From positions 1 through 64,000 of the forward strand of contig JAKJHY010000021.1 of the NCBI GenBank assembly GCA_021648845.1: a stretch of DNA of 64,000 bases. Direction: 5' to 3'. Under the pieces are notes generated by a model. The model did not search any database. It saw nothing but the letters and a program-made list of their open reading frames with translations, and had not been told where the DNA came from. The position numbers and the translations under genes are program-made. This DNA comes from Mycobacterium sp. MBM (lineage in GTDB: Bacteria; Actinomycetota; Actinomycetes; Mycobacteriales; Mycobacteriaceae). Shown here piece by piece: positions 8,502 through 21,322 of the stretch; within the stretch, counting starts at the first letter, position 1; every line of letters starts with the position of its first letter.

Positions 8502-13083
<4,582 letters not shown>

Positions 13084-13091
<8 letters not shown>

Positions 13092-14550
13092 CCCGAACGG
13101 CTTCCTCAAGCACACCGTCCGGCAGACCCCGGCCCGTCGGCCGGTGGATCTGCGCCTCAAGGACTGGAAAGAGGTCTACGAGGAGTTCTCCGACGACACC
13201 CTGAAGGTCCAGGCCTCGCGCTGCATGGACTGCGGTATCCCGTTCTGTCACAACGGTTGTCCGCTGGGCAATCTGATTCCCGAGTGGAACGACCTGGTGT
13301 ACCGGGACCGGTGGCGCGATGCCATCGAACGATTGCACGCCACCAACAACTTCCCGGAGTTCACCGGGCGGCTGTGCCCGGCCCCGTGCGAAGCCTCCTG
13401 TGTGCTCGGCATCAACCAGGATGCGGTGACCATCAAGCAGGTCGAGGTCGAGATCATCGACCACGCCTTCGACAACGACTGGGTCAAGCCGATGATCCCG
13501 ACCGTGCGCACCATGAAGAAGGTCGCCGTCGTCGGGTCCGGCCCCGCCGGTCTGGCCGCCGCTCAGCAGCTGACCCGGGCCGGGCACTCGGTCACGGTGT
13601 TCGAACGGGCCGACCGTATCGGTGGTCTGCTGCGCTACGGCATCCCCGAGTTCAAGATGGAGAAGCGCCATATCGACCGCCGTCTGGAGCAGATGACGGC
13701 CGAGGGCACCCAGTTCCGCACCGGCGTCAACGTCGGCGTCGACATCACCGTCGAACAACTCGACGAGGAGTTCGACGCGGTGGTGCTGGCCGGCGGCGCG
13801 ACCGCGTGGCGTGACCTGCCGATCCCGGGCCGTGAGCTCGAGGGCATTCACCAGGCCATGGAGTACCTGCCGTGGGCCAACCGCCTGCAGCAGGGTGACG
13901 ATGTCGCAGGCCCGGACGGCGAGCCGCCCATCACCGCGAAGGACAAGAAGGTCGTCATCATCGGCGGCGGTGACACCGGCGCGGACTGCCTTGGCACCGC
14001 GCACCGTCAGGGTGCGGCCAGCGTCCACCAGTTCGAGATCATGCCGCGTCCGCCGGAGACGCGAGCGGACTCCACCCCGTGGCCGACCTATCCGCTGATG
14101 TTCCGGGTGGCCTCGGCGCACGAAGAGGGTGGCGAGCGGGTGTTCTCGGTGAACACCGAGCAGTTCGTCGGCACCGACGGTCGGGTCTCCATGCTCAAGG
14201 TGCACGAGGTACAGATGAAGGCCGGCAAGTTCGAGAAGGTGGAGGGCTCGGATTTCGAACTCGACGCCGATATCGTCTTCCTGGCCATGGGCTTCGTCGG
14301 ACCCGAACGGGAAGGTCTGCTGACCGACCTCGGCGTCGAGTTCACCGACCGTGGCAACGTCGCCCGGGACGAGGACTTCCAGACCAACATTCCCGGCGTG
14401 TTCGTCGCCGGCGACATGGGTCGGGGTCAGTCGCTGATCGTGTGGGCGATCGCCGAGGGCCGGGCCGCGGCCGCCGGGGTGGATCGCTACCTGATGGGGC
14501 AGTCGGCGCTACCGCGTCCGATCGAGCCGACGGCGGCACCCCAGCGGTAG
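13084..14550 (+). CDS. gltD: glutamate synthase (NADPH) small subunit
   Basis: 488 aa, GTG start inside the end of gltB. It feeds NADPH electrons through FAD and 4Fe-4S clusters to GltB. The N-terminal Cys motifs CMDCGIPFCHNGCPLGN (residues 40-56) and CPAPCEASC (99-107) bind the clusters. VGSGPAGLAAAQQL (about 150-163) is the FAD-binding fold and GGGDTGADCLG (about 296-306) the NADPH-binding fold. Complete and normal in length. Confidence 0.97.
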
Positions 14551-14606
14551 GCACACCAGCAACTTAAGTCACACAAGAAACATCCGATTTTTAATCGGCG
14601 TGGCTC

Positions 14607-14636
14607 TTGGTGTTAGCCGCGTCACAGGTGTCTAAT
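14607..14636 (+). promoter_or_regulatory. candidate promoter of the 46-aa ORF
   Basis: TTGGTG (14607-14612), 18 bp, then TCTAAT (14631-14636), five of six matches to TATAAT. It lies about 70 bp upstream of the small ORF at 14707 and just after a short CCGATT-TTT-AATCGG hairpin (14584-14598) behind gltD. Confidence 0.45.
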
Positions 14637-14706
14637 GATGGTGGCGGGGTCGTACGGTAATGTGGCCCCACGGTGCAGCTATTCGCCGAACGCAGGAGTG
14701 CCCACC

Positions 14707-14847
14707 GTGTACAACAATCCCATTTCACGGTCCCGAGTGAGTCGAATCGCCTGGTCATGGTTCCGCCACCCGGTCAGGTGCCGTGAGTTCCCGGCTAAGC
14801 ACGAGCGTCTGATCACGCCCGACGAGTTACTGCGTTTCGGGTACTGA
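14707..14847 (+). CDS. small basic protein of unknown function, 46 aa
   Basis: A GTG at 14707 follows AGGAG (14694-14698) with an 8-nt gap, an ideal arrangement, and opens a 46-codon frame beginning MYNNPISRSRVSR and ending LLRFGY. The product is rich in Arg, Trp and Phe (IAWSWFRHPVRCREF) with no membrane segment. The frame is also open upstream to 14635, but that part has no binding site. It has its own promoter candidate and a terminator-like hairpin behind it, so it appears to be an independent gene. I do not recognise the family. Confidence 0.5.
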   Translation: MYNNPISRSRVSRIAWSWFRHPVRCREFPAKHERLITPDELLRFGY

Positions 14848-14860
14848 CCGGACACGGGCA

Positions 14861-14891
14861 CCGCGCGGATCCGGGTTCGGAACCCGCGCGG
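14861..14891. terminator. GC-rich hairpin behind the small ORF
   Basis: CCGCGC (14861-14866) pairs with GCGCGG (14886-14891), and inside it GGGTT (14873-14877) pairs with AACCC (14881-14885) around a CGG loop, leaving GGATCC as a bulge. It ends 41 bp from the convergent stop of the F420 oxidoreductase gene, so it could serve both strands. Confidence 0.55.
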
Positions 14892-14932
14892 CACTCGTTT
14901 GCCAGATCGTAATAATTTCGTGACCGTCAGAT

Positions 14933-15787
14933 TTACGTGCGGGTAAGCAGCCCGGAGTCGCGGATGGCCTCCGCGAGCGGCTCCAGCACCGCGGTGTCAT
15001 ACGGCGGCGGCAGATAGATGATCGCCAGATCCAGTCCCTCGGCGCCCAGGGCGATGGCGTCCTCGATCACGCGGCGGTAGTTCCGGTCCTCGCCGAGGCG
15101 GATATGCGCCGACAGGGTGATCTCCTTCGGGTCCCGGCCGATATCGGCGCAATGTGCGGCCAGCACGTCGCGCTTGCGCGCGAACTCTTCCGGCGGCCCG
15201 CCGACGAAGTTCCAGTGATCGGCGTACTTCGCGGTGATCTTCAAGGTGCGCTTCTCGCCGCTGCCGCCGATGCAGAACGGCGGGTGCGGCTGCTGCGGGC
15301 CCTTGGGCTCGTTGCGCGCATTCTCGAGCTGGTAGAACGTGCCGTCGAAGGTGGTCGTCTCCTGGCTGAGCAGACTCTTGAGGATCTCGCAGGCCTCCTC
15401 GAAACGGTCGAAGCGTTCCTTGATGCTGCCCAACTCGATGCCGTAGGCGCCGGACTCCTCCTCGTTCCAGCCGGCGCCGATCCCGAGCTCGAGCCGGCCA
15501 TTCGAGATGATGTCCAGCGCGGCGGCCATATTGGCCAGCACCGCGGGGTGTCGATAGTGAATGCCGGTGACGAGCACGCCGACGCGCAGCCGCTCGGTCG
15601 CCTGGGCCAGCGCGGTCAGCGTGGTCCAACCCTCCAGGCACGGGCCGGTGGAGTCGGAGAAGATCGGATAGAAGTGATCGAAGGTCCAGCCGGATTGAAA
15701 GACGTCGATGGTGTCCGCCACTTTCCAGATGGCCAGCATGTCGGACCAGGTCGTGTTCTGCGGTGAGGTTTTGAAGGCAAAGTCCAC
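14933..15787 (-). CDS. LLM-class F420-dependent oxidoreductase
   Basis: 284 aa with the luciferase-like TIM-barrel pattern: TDIDVFQSGW-type N-terminus (VADTIDVFQSGWTFDHFYP, residues 23-41), then RLRVGVLVTGIHYRHPAVLA (65-84), and the family hallmark ISNGRLELGIGAGWNEEE (93-110). Enzymes of this group use reduced F420 to reduce or hydroxylate varied small molecules. It lies 43 bp behind the propeller-protein gene in the same direction and may be transcribed with the esp-like genes, though it need not be functionally linked. No substrate can be assigned. Confidence 0.85.
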   Translation of the reverse strand: MDFAFKTSPQNTTWSDMLAIWKVADTIDVFQSGWTFDHFYPIFSDSTGPCLEGWTTLTALAQATERLRVGVLVTGIHYRHPAVLANMAAALDIISNGRLELGIGAGWNEEESGAYGIELGSIKERFDRFEEACEILKSLLSQETTTFDGTFYQLENARNEPKGPQQPHPPFCIGGSGEKRTLKITAKYADHWNFVGGPPEEFARKRDVLAAHCADIGRDPKEITLSAHIRLGEDRNYRRVIEDAIALGAEGLDLAIIYLPPPYDTAVLEPLAEAIRDSGLLTRT

Positions 15788-15830
15788 ACCTGGGAAACGA
15801 GGCAGGCGGACCGAATATTTCCGGGCTGCG

Positions 15831-17234
15831 CTATCCCGGCGGCACCAGGGAGCTCAGCTCGGTACCGTCCGCGGAAAGCTGAATCAGATTCGTGTCCACT
15901 CGCCAGATCCGCTGCAGCGAGTCCGGTTGGGCGGGCAGTGTCCAAAGCTCCTTGCAGGTCGCCATATCGCGCCCTCTGGCGAGGATCCCGGCCTTCGGGT
16001 TGGTGACGTCGAAGACCAACGTCGAGCCGTCTGTTCCGACGTAATGCTGCATTCGGAAATCGCACACCGGGCCTTTTGCCCCGCTCTTGAGGTCGTACTG
16101 GCGCCACTCGGGGAATGTCTGGGTGCCGCTTTCGAGGAGAAAGAGTGTGCGGCCGACGCGGGCCATTGCCCGGTCGGGGAGAGTGAGCAGACGTCCACCC
16201 GTCGGTGAGAACAGCGTGACGGTGTCGGAACCGGAAAAGGCGATACTGGCAAGACCTAGCAGCGATCCTCCGCCACGGACGCGACCTGCGACCTGGGAGA
16301 TGCGCCGGCCGTGGTCGTCGAAGAACATGACTCCGAGGTCTTCGCCATTTGCCCGCCTGACGTTGGCGGCGAAGCCACCCGGATACATCGCTGGTGCGGC
16401 GATCGTTGCGCCGGACTCAATCTCGGGGTGCACGACGACTCCATCAGTTACCGAGAAGACGGTCGCGTGCCACACCTTCGGATTCGTGTCGGGCTGCCAG
16501 CTCAGTACGGGATCTTTCGGATCTGGACGGTGGGATGAGGGTTCGCGGGGAGTTCCACCACCCGGAATGAACCAGGTTGTCTCCGCGCGTGATCCGATGC
16601 CGTAAATCCCTCGGCCCGGTGTGGTGGCGACAGCGTAAGGACCCAGCCGTTCCAGATTGAGCTTGACCGAGGCCGTTTCGATATCGGTGGGTCCGCGATA
16701 GAGGATATCTCCGGTGCCGGAGTCAACGACCAGAGCGGTGCTCTGGGGAGTGTCGAAGATGCACAGGATCTGGTCCGGCCCATTGAGAAGGCATTCGGGG
16801 GGCCTGCTGTCGACATTCAGCGATATGGCATCGAATAGGCGGTGCCCGTTACTGGTATCGATGCCGACCAGCCACCACTGGGTGTCGGGGCCGCCGTGGC
16901 TCATCGCGAAGAAGTACGCGCGGTCCCCGAGGCTTCCGATCAACGGCATCGGCGCGCCGGTCACATTGCTGGCCGCAACGGTCGGCATGGCGCTCGCCGC
17001 GGGCGGCTGTGGCACCCCGAGATCGAGAATGCCCGTGCGCCAACCGGTGACGGGTGGCTCACGCATCGAGGGGAGCGGCGCCATGGGTTCGGGTTGCCAG
17101 GTCCACCGGCCGTACATGTAGCGGCCGCTGCGCAGCCACCAGAAGGTGGCCAAGGTGGTGACGATGGCGGCGACCGTGACCAGCACCATCGTAATCCGCC
17201 AGAGTCGACTCTTTCGAGAAGGGGTGTCTGTCAC
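15831..17234 (-). CDS. membrane-anchored PQQ/BamB-like beta-propeller protein of the esp-like cassette
   Basis: 467 aa. A short basic cytoplasmic N-terminus (TDTPSRKSRLWR) is followed by one membrane helix (about residues 13-36, ITMVLVTVAAIVTTLATFWWL) and a large extracytoplasmic domain made of repeated beta motifs such as WWLVGIDTSNGHRLFD and FFDDHGRRISQVAG, the pattern of PQQ-like propeller blades. Start GTG 17234 overlaps the EspH-like stop by GTGA, so an N-terminal extension to 17327 is rejected. It is the last gene of the cassette. A scaffold or binding role at the membrane is likely; enzymatic activity is not indicated because no cofactor residues can be named. Confidence 0.7.
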   Translation of the reverse strand: MTDTPSRKSRLWRITMVLVTVAAIVTTLATFWWLRSGRYMYGRWTWQPEPMAPLPSMREPPVTGWRTGILDLGVPQPPAASAMPTVAASNVTGAPMPLIGSLGDRAYFFAMSHGGPDTQWWLVGIDTSNGHRLFDAISLNVDSRPPECLLNGPDQILCIFDTPQSTALVVDSGTGDILYRGPTDIETASVKLNLERLGPYAVATTPGRGIYGIGSRAETTWFIPGGGTPREPSSHRPDPKDPVLSWQPDTNPKVWHATVFSVTDGVVVHPEIESGATIAAPAMYPGGFAANVRRANGEDLGVMFFDDHGRRISQVAGRVRGGGSLLGLASIAFSGSDTVTLFSPTGGRLLTLPDRAMARVGRTLFLLESGTQTFPEWRQYDLKSGAKGPVCDFRMQHYVGTDGSTLVFDVTNPKAGILARGRDMATCKELWTLPAQPDSLQRIWRVDTNLIQLSADGTELSSLVPPG

Positions 17235-17725
17235 TGCTGGCCGTATCTGTCGGCGAAAGCAGCAGCGGTGTGTTCGAGGTAGCGCTGCGGTGACGGGAAT
17301 CCGCGCTCGCGTTCCAGGAAATCGCACACGACCCCGCTCTCGTGTCCCACTTCCTGCATCAGCGTCGAGACTACCCCGTGCTGCGCGGCAAGGGCTTTCT
17401 GCGTGGCTAATCCGGACAGGAACGAAATCTCTTCGGCCAGTTCCGATTCAGTCATGGTGCCGACGCTCGGCTCAATACTGATACGCGAGATTCGCCCGCC
17501 GAGCAGTGCGGTCACCGCTACCGTCCCGGCGGGGTTGCTGACGGTGAAAGAGACGTCGGGCGCGTTCTGATCATCGGTGGCACCCGAAACCGGGTCCCGG
17601 CCCTCATCGAACTCCACGATCGGCTCCGGCGGGCCGTAGTCGGCGAAGGCGTCCAAATCGGATATTGTGGAGGAAGATTCGAGCACGTCATCGTGGTCGT
17701 CATCCCAGGGGTCGTCGTTGGTCAC
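17231..17725 (-). CDS. EspD/EspH-like ESX-1 secretion-associated protein
   Basis: 164 aa, GTG start. The N-terminal half is acidic and disordered (DDPWDDDHDD). The C-terminal part aligns by eye with M. tuberculosis EspH (Rv3867) and EspD: FTVSNPAGTVAVTALLGGRI followed by ISIEPSVGTMTESELAEEI and LATQKALAAQ correspond closely to FTVTNPQGSVSVSTLMDGRI...MSEAQLADEI...LARQKARASQ. In those systems EspD stabilises EspA and EspC and EspH acts with EspE/EspF, so a chaperone-like role for the two preceding products is the likely job. Nine bases separate it from the EspC-like stop. Confidence 0.75.
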   Translation of the reverse strand: MTNDDPWDDDHDDVLESSSTISDLDAFADYGPPEPIVEFDEGRDPVSGATDDQNAPDVSFTVSNPAGTVAVTALLGGRISRISIEPSVGTMTESELAEEISFLSGLATQKALAAQHGVVSTLMQEVGHESGVVCDFLERERGFPSPQRYLEHTAAAFADRYGQQ

Positions 17726-17734
17726 CGTTGATGC

Positions 17735-18058
17735 TCAGACCTCGCACGCACCGATGTCCTTGGCGGCCCGCCAGTCGGCGTTGTTGTAATTGTCCGACGC
17801 GCTCTGCAGCCGTGCAGCAAGATCGTTCGACATGTGCCAGAGCTTCGCTCGCGCGGCGTCGCGGACGAACTCGACATCGGCCATGGCGGAGTTGCTCGCG
17901 AAGCAGGCCACGCCGTGGGTGTTCGATACGCGAGCGGCGATATCGTTCACCGTCTCCCCGGCGACCTTGAGTACACCGGCGGCCGTGCCGTGGTTGTTCG
18001 CGAGCTGGTCGATGTGCTCGGTGAGGACGCGGAGATTCCACTCGAAGTCGGTGGACAT
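17735..18058 (-). CDS. EspC/EspF-like type VII secretion substrate
   Basis: 107 aa. It resembles EspC (Rv3615c) and EspF: two amphipathic helices, the conserved turn VSNTHGVACF (residues 45-54; THGPYC in EspC) and, at the end of helix two, Y91-NNA-D95, which fits the YxxxD/E general secretion signal of type VII substrates. Proteins of this family are co-secreted with an EspA/EspE partner. AGGAG precedes ATG 18058. It sits 8 bp behind the EspA/EspE-like gene, exactly the espA-espC order of the M. tuberculosis espACD operon. Confidence 0.75.
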   Translation of the reverse strand: MSTDFEWNLRVLTEHIDQLANNHGTAAGVLKVAGETVNDIAARVSNTHGVACFASNSAMADVEFVRDAARAKLWHMSNDLAARLQSASDNYNNADWRAAKDIGACEV

Positions 18059-18066
18059 CGCAGCTC

Positions 18067-18920
18067 CTAGCGGGGTGGTTGGGTGTATGGGGTTGCAGGG
18101 GGATACTCGACCGCCGGGCCCCGCGGTGCAGGCATCTCGTATGGTGTGTCTGGCTCCGCGCGATCCGGCAGATTGCCTGAGGCCCGTTCCGTGCCGAACG
18201 GCTCGTCACAGGGGACAATCCCGTCATCGCGACCATCCGCGTTGACGTCTACCTTGACCGGTTGGCCAACCAGGATCTGATTGGCGGCCCGCTGGTATGC
18301 GCTCGTGGTCCGTCGTATCTCGCCGGCCTTGGACACGGATTCGGCCGTCAGAATGGCCATATCGCCGGTGGCTTGCGCCAGCACGGCAGTCGCGGTGGCC
18401 AGGTCCGTCGTAGCCTTGACCATGGCGCCGCCGGGCACCGCATTCATCCAGGCCGTCGCGGTGTCGACATCGGACAGAAACTTGACGTGGCCATCGAGAT
18501 TCTTGCGGGTGAGGGTCACCTGCGCTGCCAGCTGACCGATGAGCCGGTGCAGGTCAGCCTCGGCGCTGGCCACGCCGAAGGTACTGGCGTAGTGCTCCTG
18601 GTTTTTCTCCGCGTACACCCCGGAGGCCGTTCCGTTCCACCTGTCCTCCGACGGCGCTGCGTCGAAAATGAGGTCGCCGGCTTCGTTGTATTTGGCGGAT
18701 GACTTCTTGAATCGGCACCGTCTTCGGGCTCGCCCGATCCGGTCGTCTGCTTCATACCTTTGATCGTCAGCTGCGCTGACGCAAGAATGGGCGAACTGGC
18801 GAGTTCGAGTACGCCCAGGTTGGGAAGTCGGTCCAGCAGACTCGGCCCCTTGAGCCAGTCGACGCCGACGACATCGCCGTACTTTCGTAGCAGGTCGAAC
18901 GCCTTGTCCAGCAAACTCAT
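18067..18920 (-). pseudogene. EspA/EspE-family type VII substrate, interrupted by a -1 frameshift
   Basis: Two frames together give one EspA/EspE-like protein. The first runs from ATG 18920 (MSLLDKAFDLLRKYG, preceded by GGGGAGG) to about 18711, where it reads EPEDGAD. The second continues as FKKSSAKYNEAGDLIFDAAP, then the WxG turn DRWNGTASGVYAEKN and a long helical domain ending in a Pro-rich tail at 18067. Restoring one T in the GATTCAAG stretch (18706-18713) rejoins them into a 284-aa protein, and 854+1 bases is an exact multiple of three. The second frame has no start codon before GTG 18618, so on its own it would give a truncated 183-aa product. Either a real mutation or a sequencing error. 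Confidence 0.7.
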
Positions 18921-19008
18921 GTGGCCTCCCCGCACGTCATAGGTGACATTACTGCCAGTTGCCGGTGGCGGCATGCACCAATCCGGGGTGCGGGAGCACA
19001 CTTGACCT

Positions 19009-20049
19009 ATGGACCGCGTCGACCCCGTGGCTGCGCTGCGTCGCATCGCCTACTACAAGGACCGGGCCCGGGAGGACTCGCGCCGGGTGATGGCCTACCG
19101 CAAGGCCGCCGACGTGGTGGAGGCGATGACCCCCGAACACCGGGAGAAGGTCGGCAAGACCAACAGCTGGCAGTCGCTGCCGGGAATCGGACCGAAGACC
19201 GCGAAGGTGATCGCGCAGGCCTGGGCGGGACAGGAACCCGACACCCTGGTCCAATTACGCTCGGCGGCAGCCGATCTCGGCGGCGGGGAGATCCGCGCCG
19301 CGATCAAGGGTGACCTGCACCTGCACTCGAACTGGTCCGACGGGTCTGCCCCCATCGAGGAGATGATGACCACGGCGCAGGAACTGGGTCACGAATACTG
19401 CGCGCTGACCGATCACTCACCCCGGTTGACCATCGCCAACGGGCTCTCGCCGGACCGGCTGCGTCGTCAGCTCGATGTCATCGACGAACTGCGGGAACGG
19501 TTTTCAGAAATCTCCCGGTCGCCGCGCTCGGCCCGGCCGCTGCGGATCCTCACCGGGATCGAGGTCGACATACTCGACGACGGCACTCTCGACCAGGAGC
19601 CGGAACTGCTGGAGCGGGTGGACATCGTGGTGGCCAGCGTGCACTCGAAGCTGAAGATGGACGCCGCGGCGATGACCCGCCGCATGGTGCGGGCGGTGTC
19701 CGGCGGGTACGCCGACATCCTCGGCCACTGCACGGGTCGCCTGGTGGAAGGCGGCCGGGGGACCCGGCCGGAGTCGCGGTTCGATGCCGAGGCGGTATTC
19801 ACCGCCTGCCGCGACAACGGTGTTGCCGTGGAGATCAACTCGCGTCCCGAGCGGCGTGACCCGCCCTCCCGGCTACTGGACCTCGCCCTGCAGATTGGCT
19901 GCGAATTCTCGATCGACACCGACGCCCATGCTCCCGGTCAGCTGGACTTCCTCGGTTATGGCGCGCAACGTGCGCTCGATGCGGGGGTGCCGGCCGACCG
20001 CATCGTCAACACCTGGTCCGCGGACCGGTTGCTGGACTGGGCGCACTGA
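19009..20049 (+). CDS. PHP domain protein with helix-hairpin-helix (PolX-like; Rv3856c homologue)
   Basis: 346 aa. The N-terminal part has a helix-hairpin-helix, LPGIGPKTAKVIAQAWAG (about residues 55-72), like the DNA-binding domain of family X polymerases. The rest is a PHP phosphoesterase: DLHLHSNWSDGS (about 102-113) gives the first metal His residues, LTDHSPRL (131-138) the next, with further His/Asp in ASVHSK, LGHCTG and IDTDAH. The polymerase palm is absent, so this is a stand-alone metal-dependent hydrolase, perhaps a nuclease or phosphatase. Located next to gltBD in M. tuberculosis too; here the esp-like cassette lies between. Confidence 0.85.
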   Translation: MDRVDPVAALRRIAYYKDRAREDSRRVMAYRKAADVVEAMTPEHREKVGKTNSWQSLPGIGPKTAKVIAQAWAGQEPDTLVQLRSAAADLGGGEIRAAIKGDLHLHSNWSDGSAPIEEMMTTAQELGHEYCALTDHSPRLTIANGLSPDRLRRQLDVIDELRERFSEISRSPRSARPLRILTGIEVDILDDGTLDQEPELLERVDIVVASVHSKLKMDAAAMTRRMVRAVSGGYADILGHCTGRLVEGGRGTRPESRFDAEAVFTACRDNGVAVEINSRPERRDPPSRLLDLALQIGCEFSIDTDAHAPGQLDFLGYGAQRALDAGVPADRIVNTWSADRLLDWAH

Positions 20050-20073
20050 TTCACGTCGATGACGTGAACGGAC

Positions 20074-21279
20074 TCAATCGGGAAGCATCGGCATCTCCAG
20101 TCCTGGGTCGCGGCCCAGCAGCACCCCGCGGGTCACCGCGGCGTTGCCGAACCGCCGGCGCACCTCGTCGACGGCGGCATCCAGCGCGACCGGATCAGCG
20201 GCGTCGCCGAACGGCAGTTCCAGCTGCGCGGCCCCATCGAGGTCGATATTGGACACTGTGAAACCCACCAACGTCAGTCCGCGTTCGGCGATCAGCGGGG
20301 TGGCCTCAGCCATCAGGCCGCGAGCGGCACTCAACACGGCATCCGTCGACGCGGTGGCGCGCGCCAAGGTGTGCGAGCGGGTGGCGCGGCTGAAGTCATC
20401 GAAGCGCAAGCGCAGCACCACGGTGCGCCCGGTCCGGCCGGCCCGGCGCATACGCTGCGTGATGCGGTCGACGAGATTGACCACGACGGCGTCGAGCTCA
20501 GCAGCGGACATCGCGTTACCGGCGCGACCGAGGGCCCGCTGCGCGCCCACCGAACGCCGTCGGCCCCCGGTCATCACTCGGCGCCGGTCGATGTTGTGTG
20601 CCAATGCGAATAACTGACCGCCCATGGCCGGACCGACCATCGTGCCCAAGGATGTTGCGCTGAGCTCGGCCACATCGGCCACGGTGTGGATACCGTGCGT
20701 ACGCAGTTTCTCCGCCGTCTTGGAGCCGACGCCCCAGAGCCGGCGCACCGGAAGCGGGTGCAGGAACGCCAGCTCGCGGTCCGGCTCCACCAGGAGCAGT
20801 CCGTCGGGTTTGGCTTCCTGGCTGGCGACCTTGGCCAGGAACTTGGTGCGCGCGATCCCAACGGTGATGGGCAGACCGACGTCCACCCGTACGCGTTCCC
20901 GCAGCCGGGCGCCGATCTGGACCGGGGTGCCCGAGACCCGGCCCAGGCCTCCGACGTCGAGGAACGCTTCGTCCACCGACACCGGCTCGACCAGGGGCGT
21001 GGTGTCTCGGAAGACCTCGAAGACCGCTCGGCTGGCTTCGGTGTACGCGTGCATCCGCGGCGGCACGGCGATCACCTGTGGGCACAGCCGCCGGGCCTGA
21101 GCGCCACCCATTGCGGTGTGGATGCCGAAGGCCTTCGCCTCGTAGCTGGCGGCTAGTACCACCCCGCCGCCGACGATGACGGGTCGCCCGCGCAGCACCG
21201 GGTCATCTCGCTGTTCGACCGAGGCGTAGAACGAGTCGAGATCGGCGTGCAGGATATCCGCCTGCCCGGAACTGGACAC
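20074..21279 (-). CDS. dinB: DNA polymerase IV (Y family)
   Basis: 401 aa, GTG start. The catalytic carboxylates are in ILHADLDSFYASVEQ (residues 9-23) and SVDEAFLDV (about 102-110). A steric-gate Phe/Tyr lies in the SFYASV segment. The thumb helix-hairpin-helix is at LWGVGSKTAEKLRTHGI (about 181-197) and the little finger follows. The C-terminus LELPFGD may act as a beta-clamp binding motif (QLELPF). It performs error-prone lesion bypass. It converges on the PHP gene with a 24-bp gap. Confidence 0.92.
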   Translation of the reverse strand: MSSSGQADILHADLDSFYASVEQRDDPVLRGRPVIVGGGVVLAASYEAKAFGIHTAMGGAQARRLCPQVIAVPPRMHAYTEASRAVFEVFRDTTPLVEPVSVDEAFLDVGGLGRVSGTPVQIGARLRERVRVDVGLPITVGIARTKFLAKVASQEAKPDGLLLVEPDRELAFLHPLPVRRLWGVGSKTAEKLRTHGIHTVADVAELSATSLGTMVGPAMGGQLFALAHNIDRRRVMTGGRRRSVGAQRALGRAGNAMSAAELDAVVVNLVDRITQRMRRAGRTGRTVVLRLRFDDFSRATRSHTLARATASTDAVLSAARGLMAEATPLIAERGLTLVGFTVSNIDLDGAAQLELPFGDAADPVALDAAVDEVRRRFGNAAVTRGVLLGRDPGLEMPMLPD

Positions 21280-21322
21280 GAACAGATGTTCGCATCCGGG
21301 TCCGACACGGCTGGGTGTCGGA

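Noticed and set aside
14584..14598. CCGATT-TTT-AATCGG as a strong gltD terminator
   Set aside because: Six-base stem with two or more A/T pairs and no following T tract; kept only as a note under the promoter entry.
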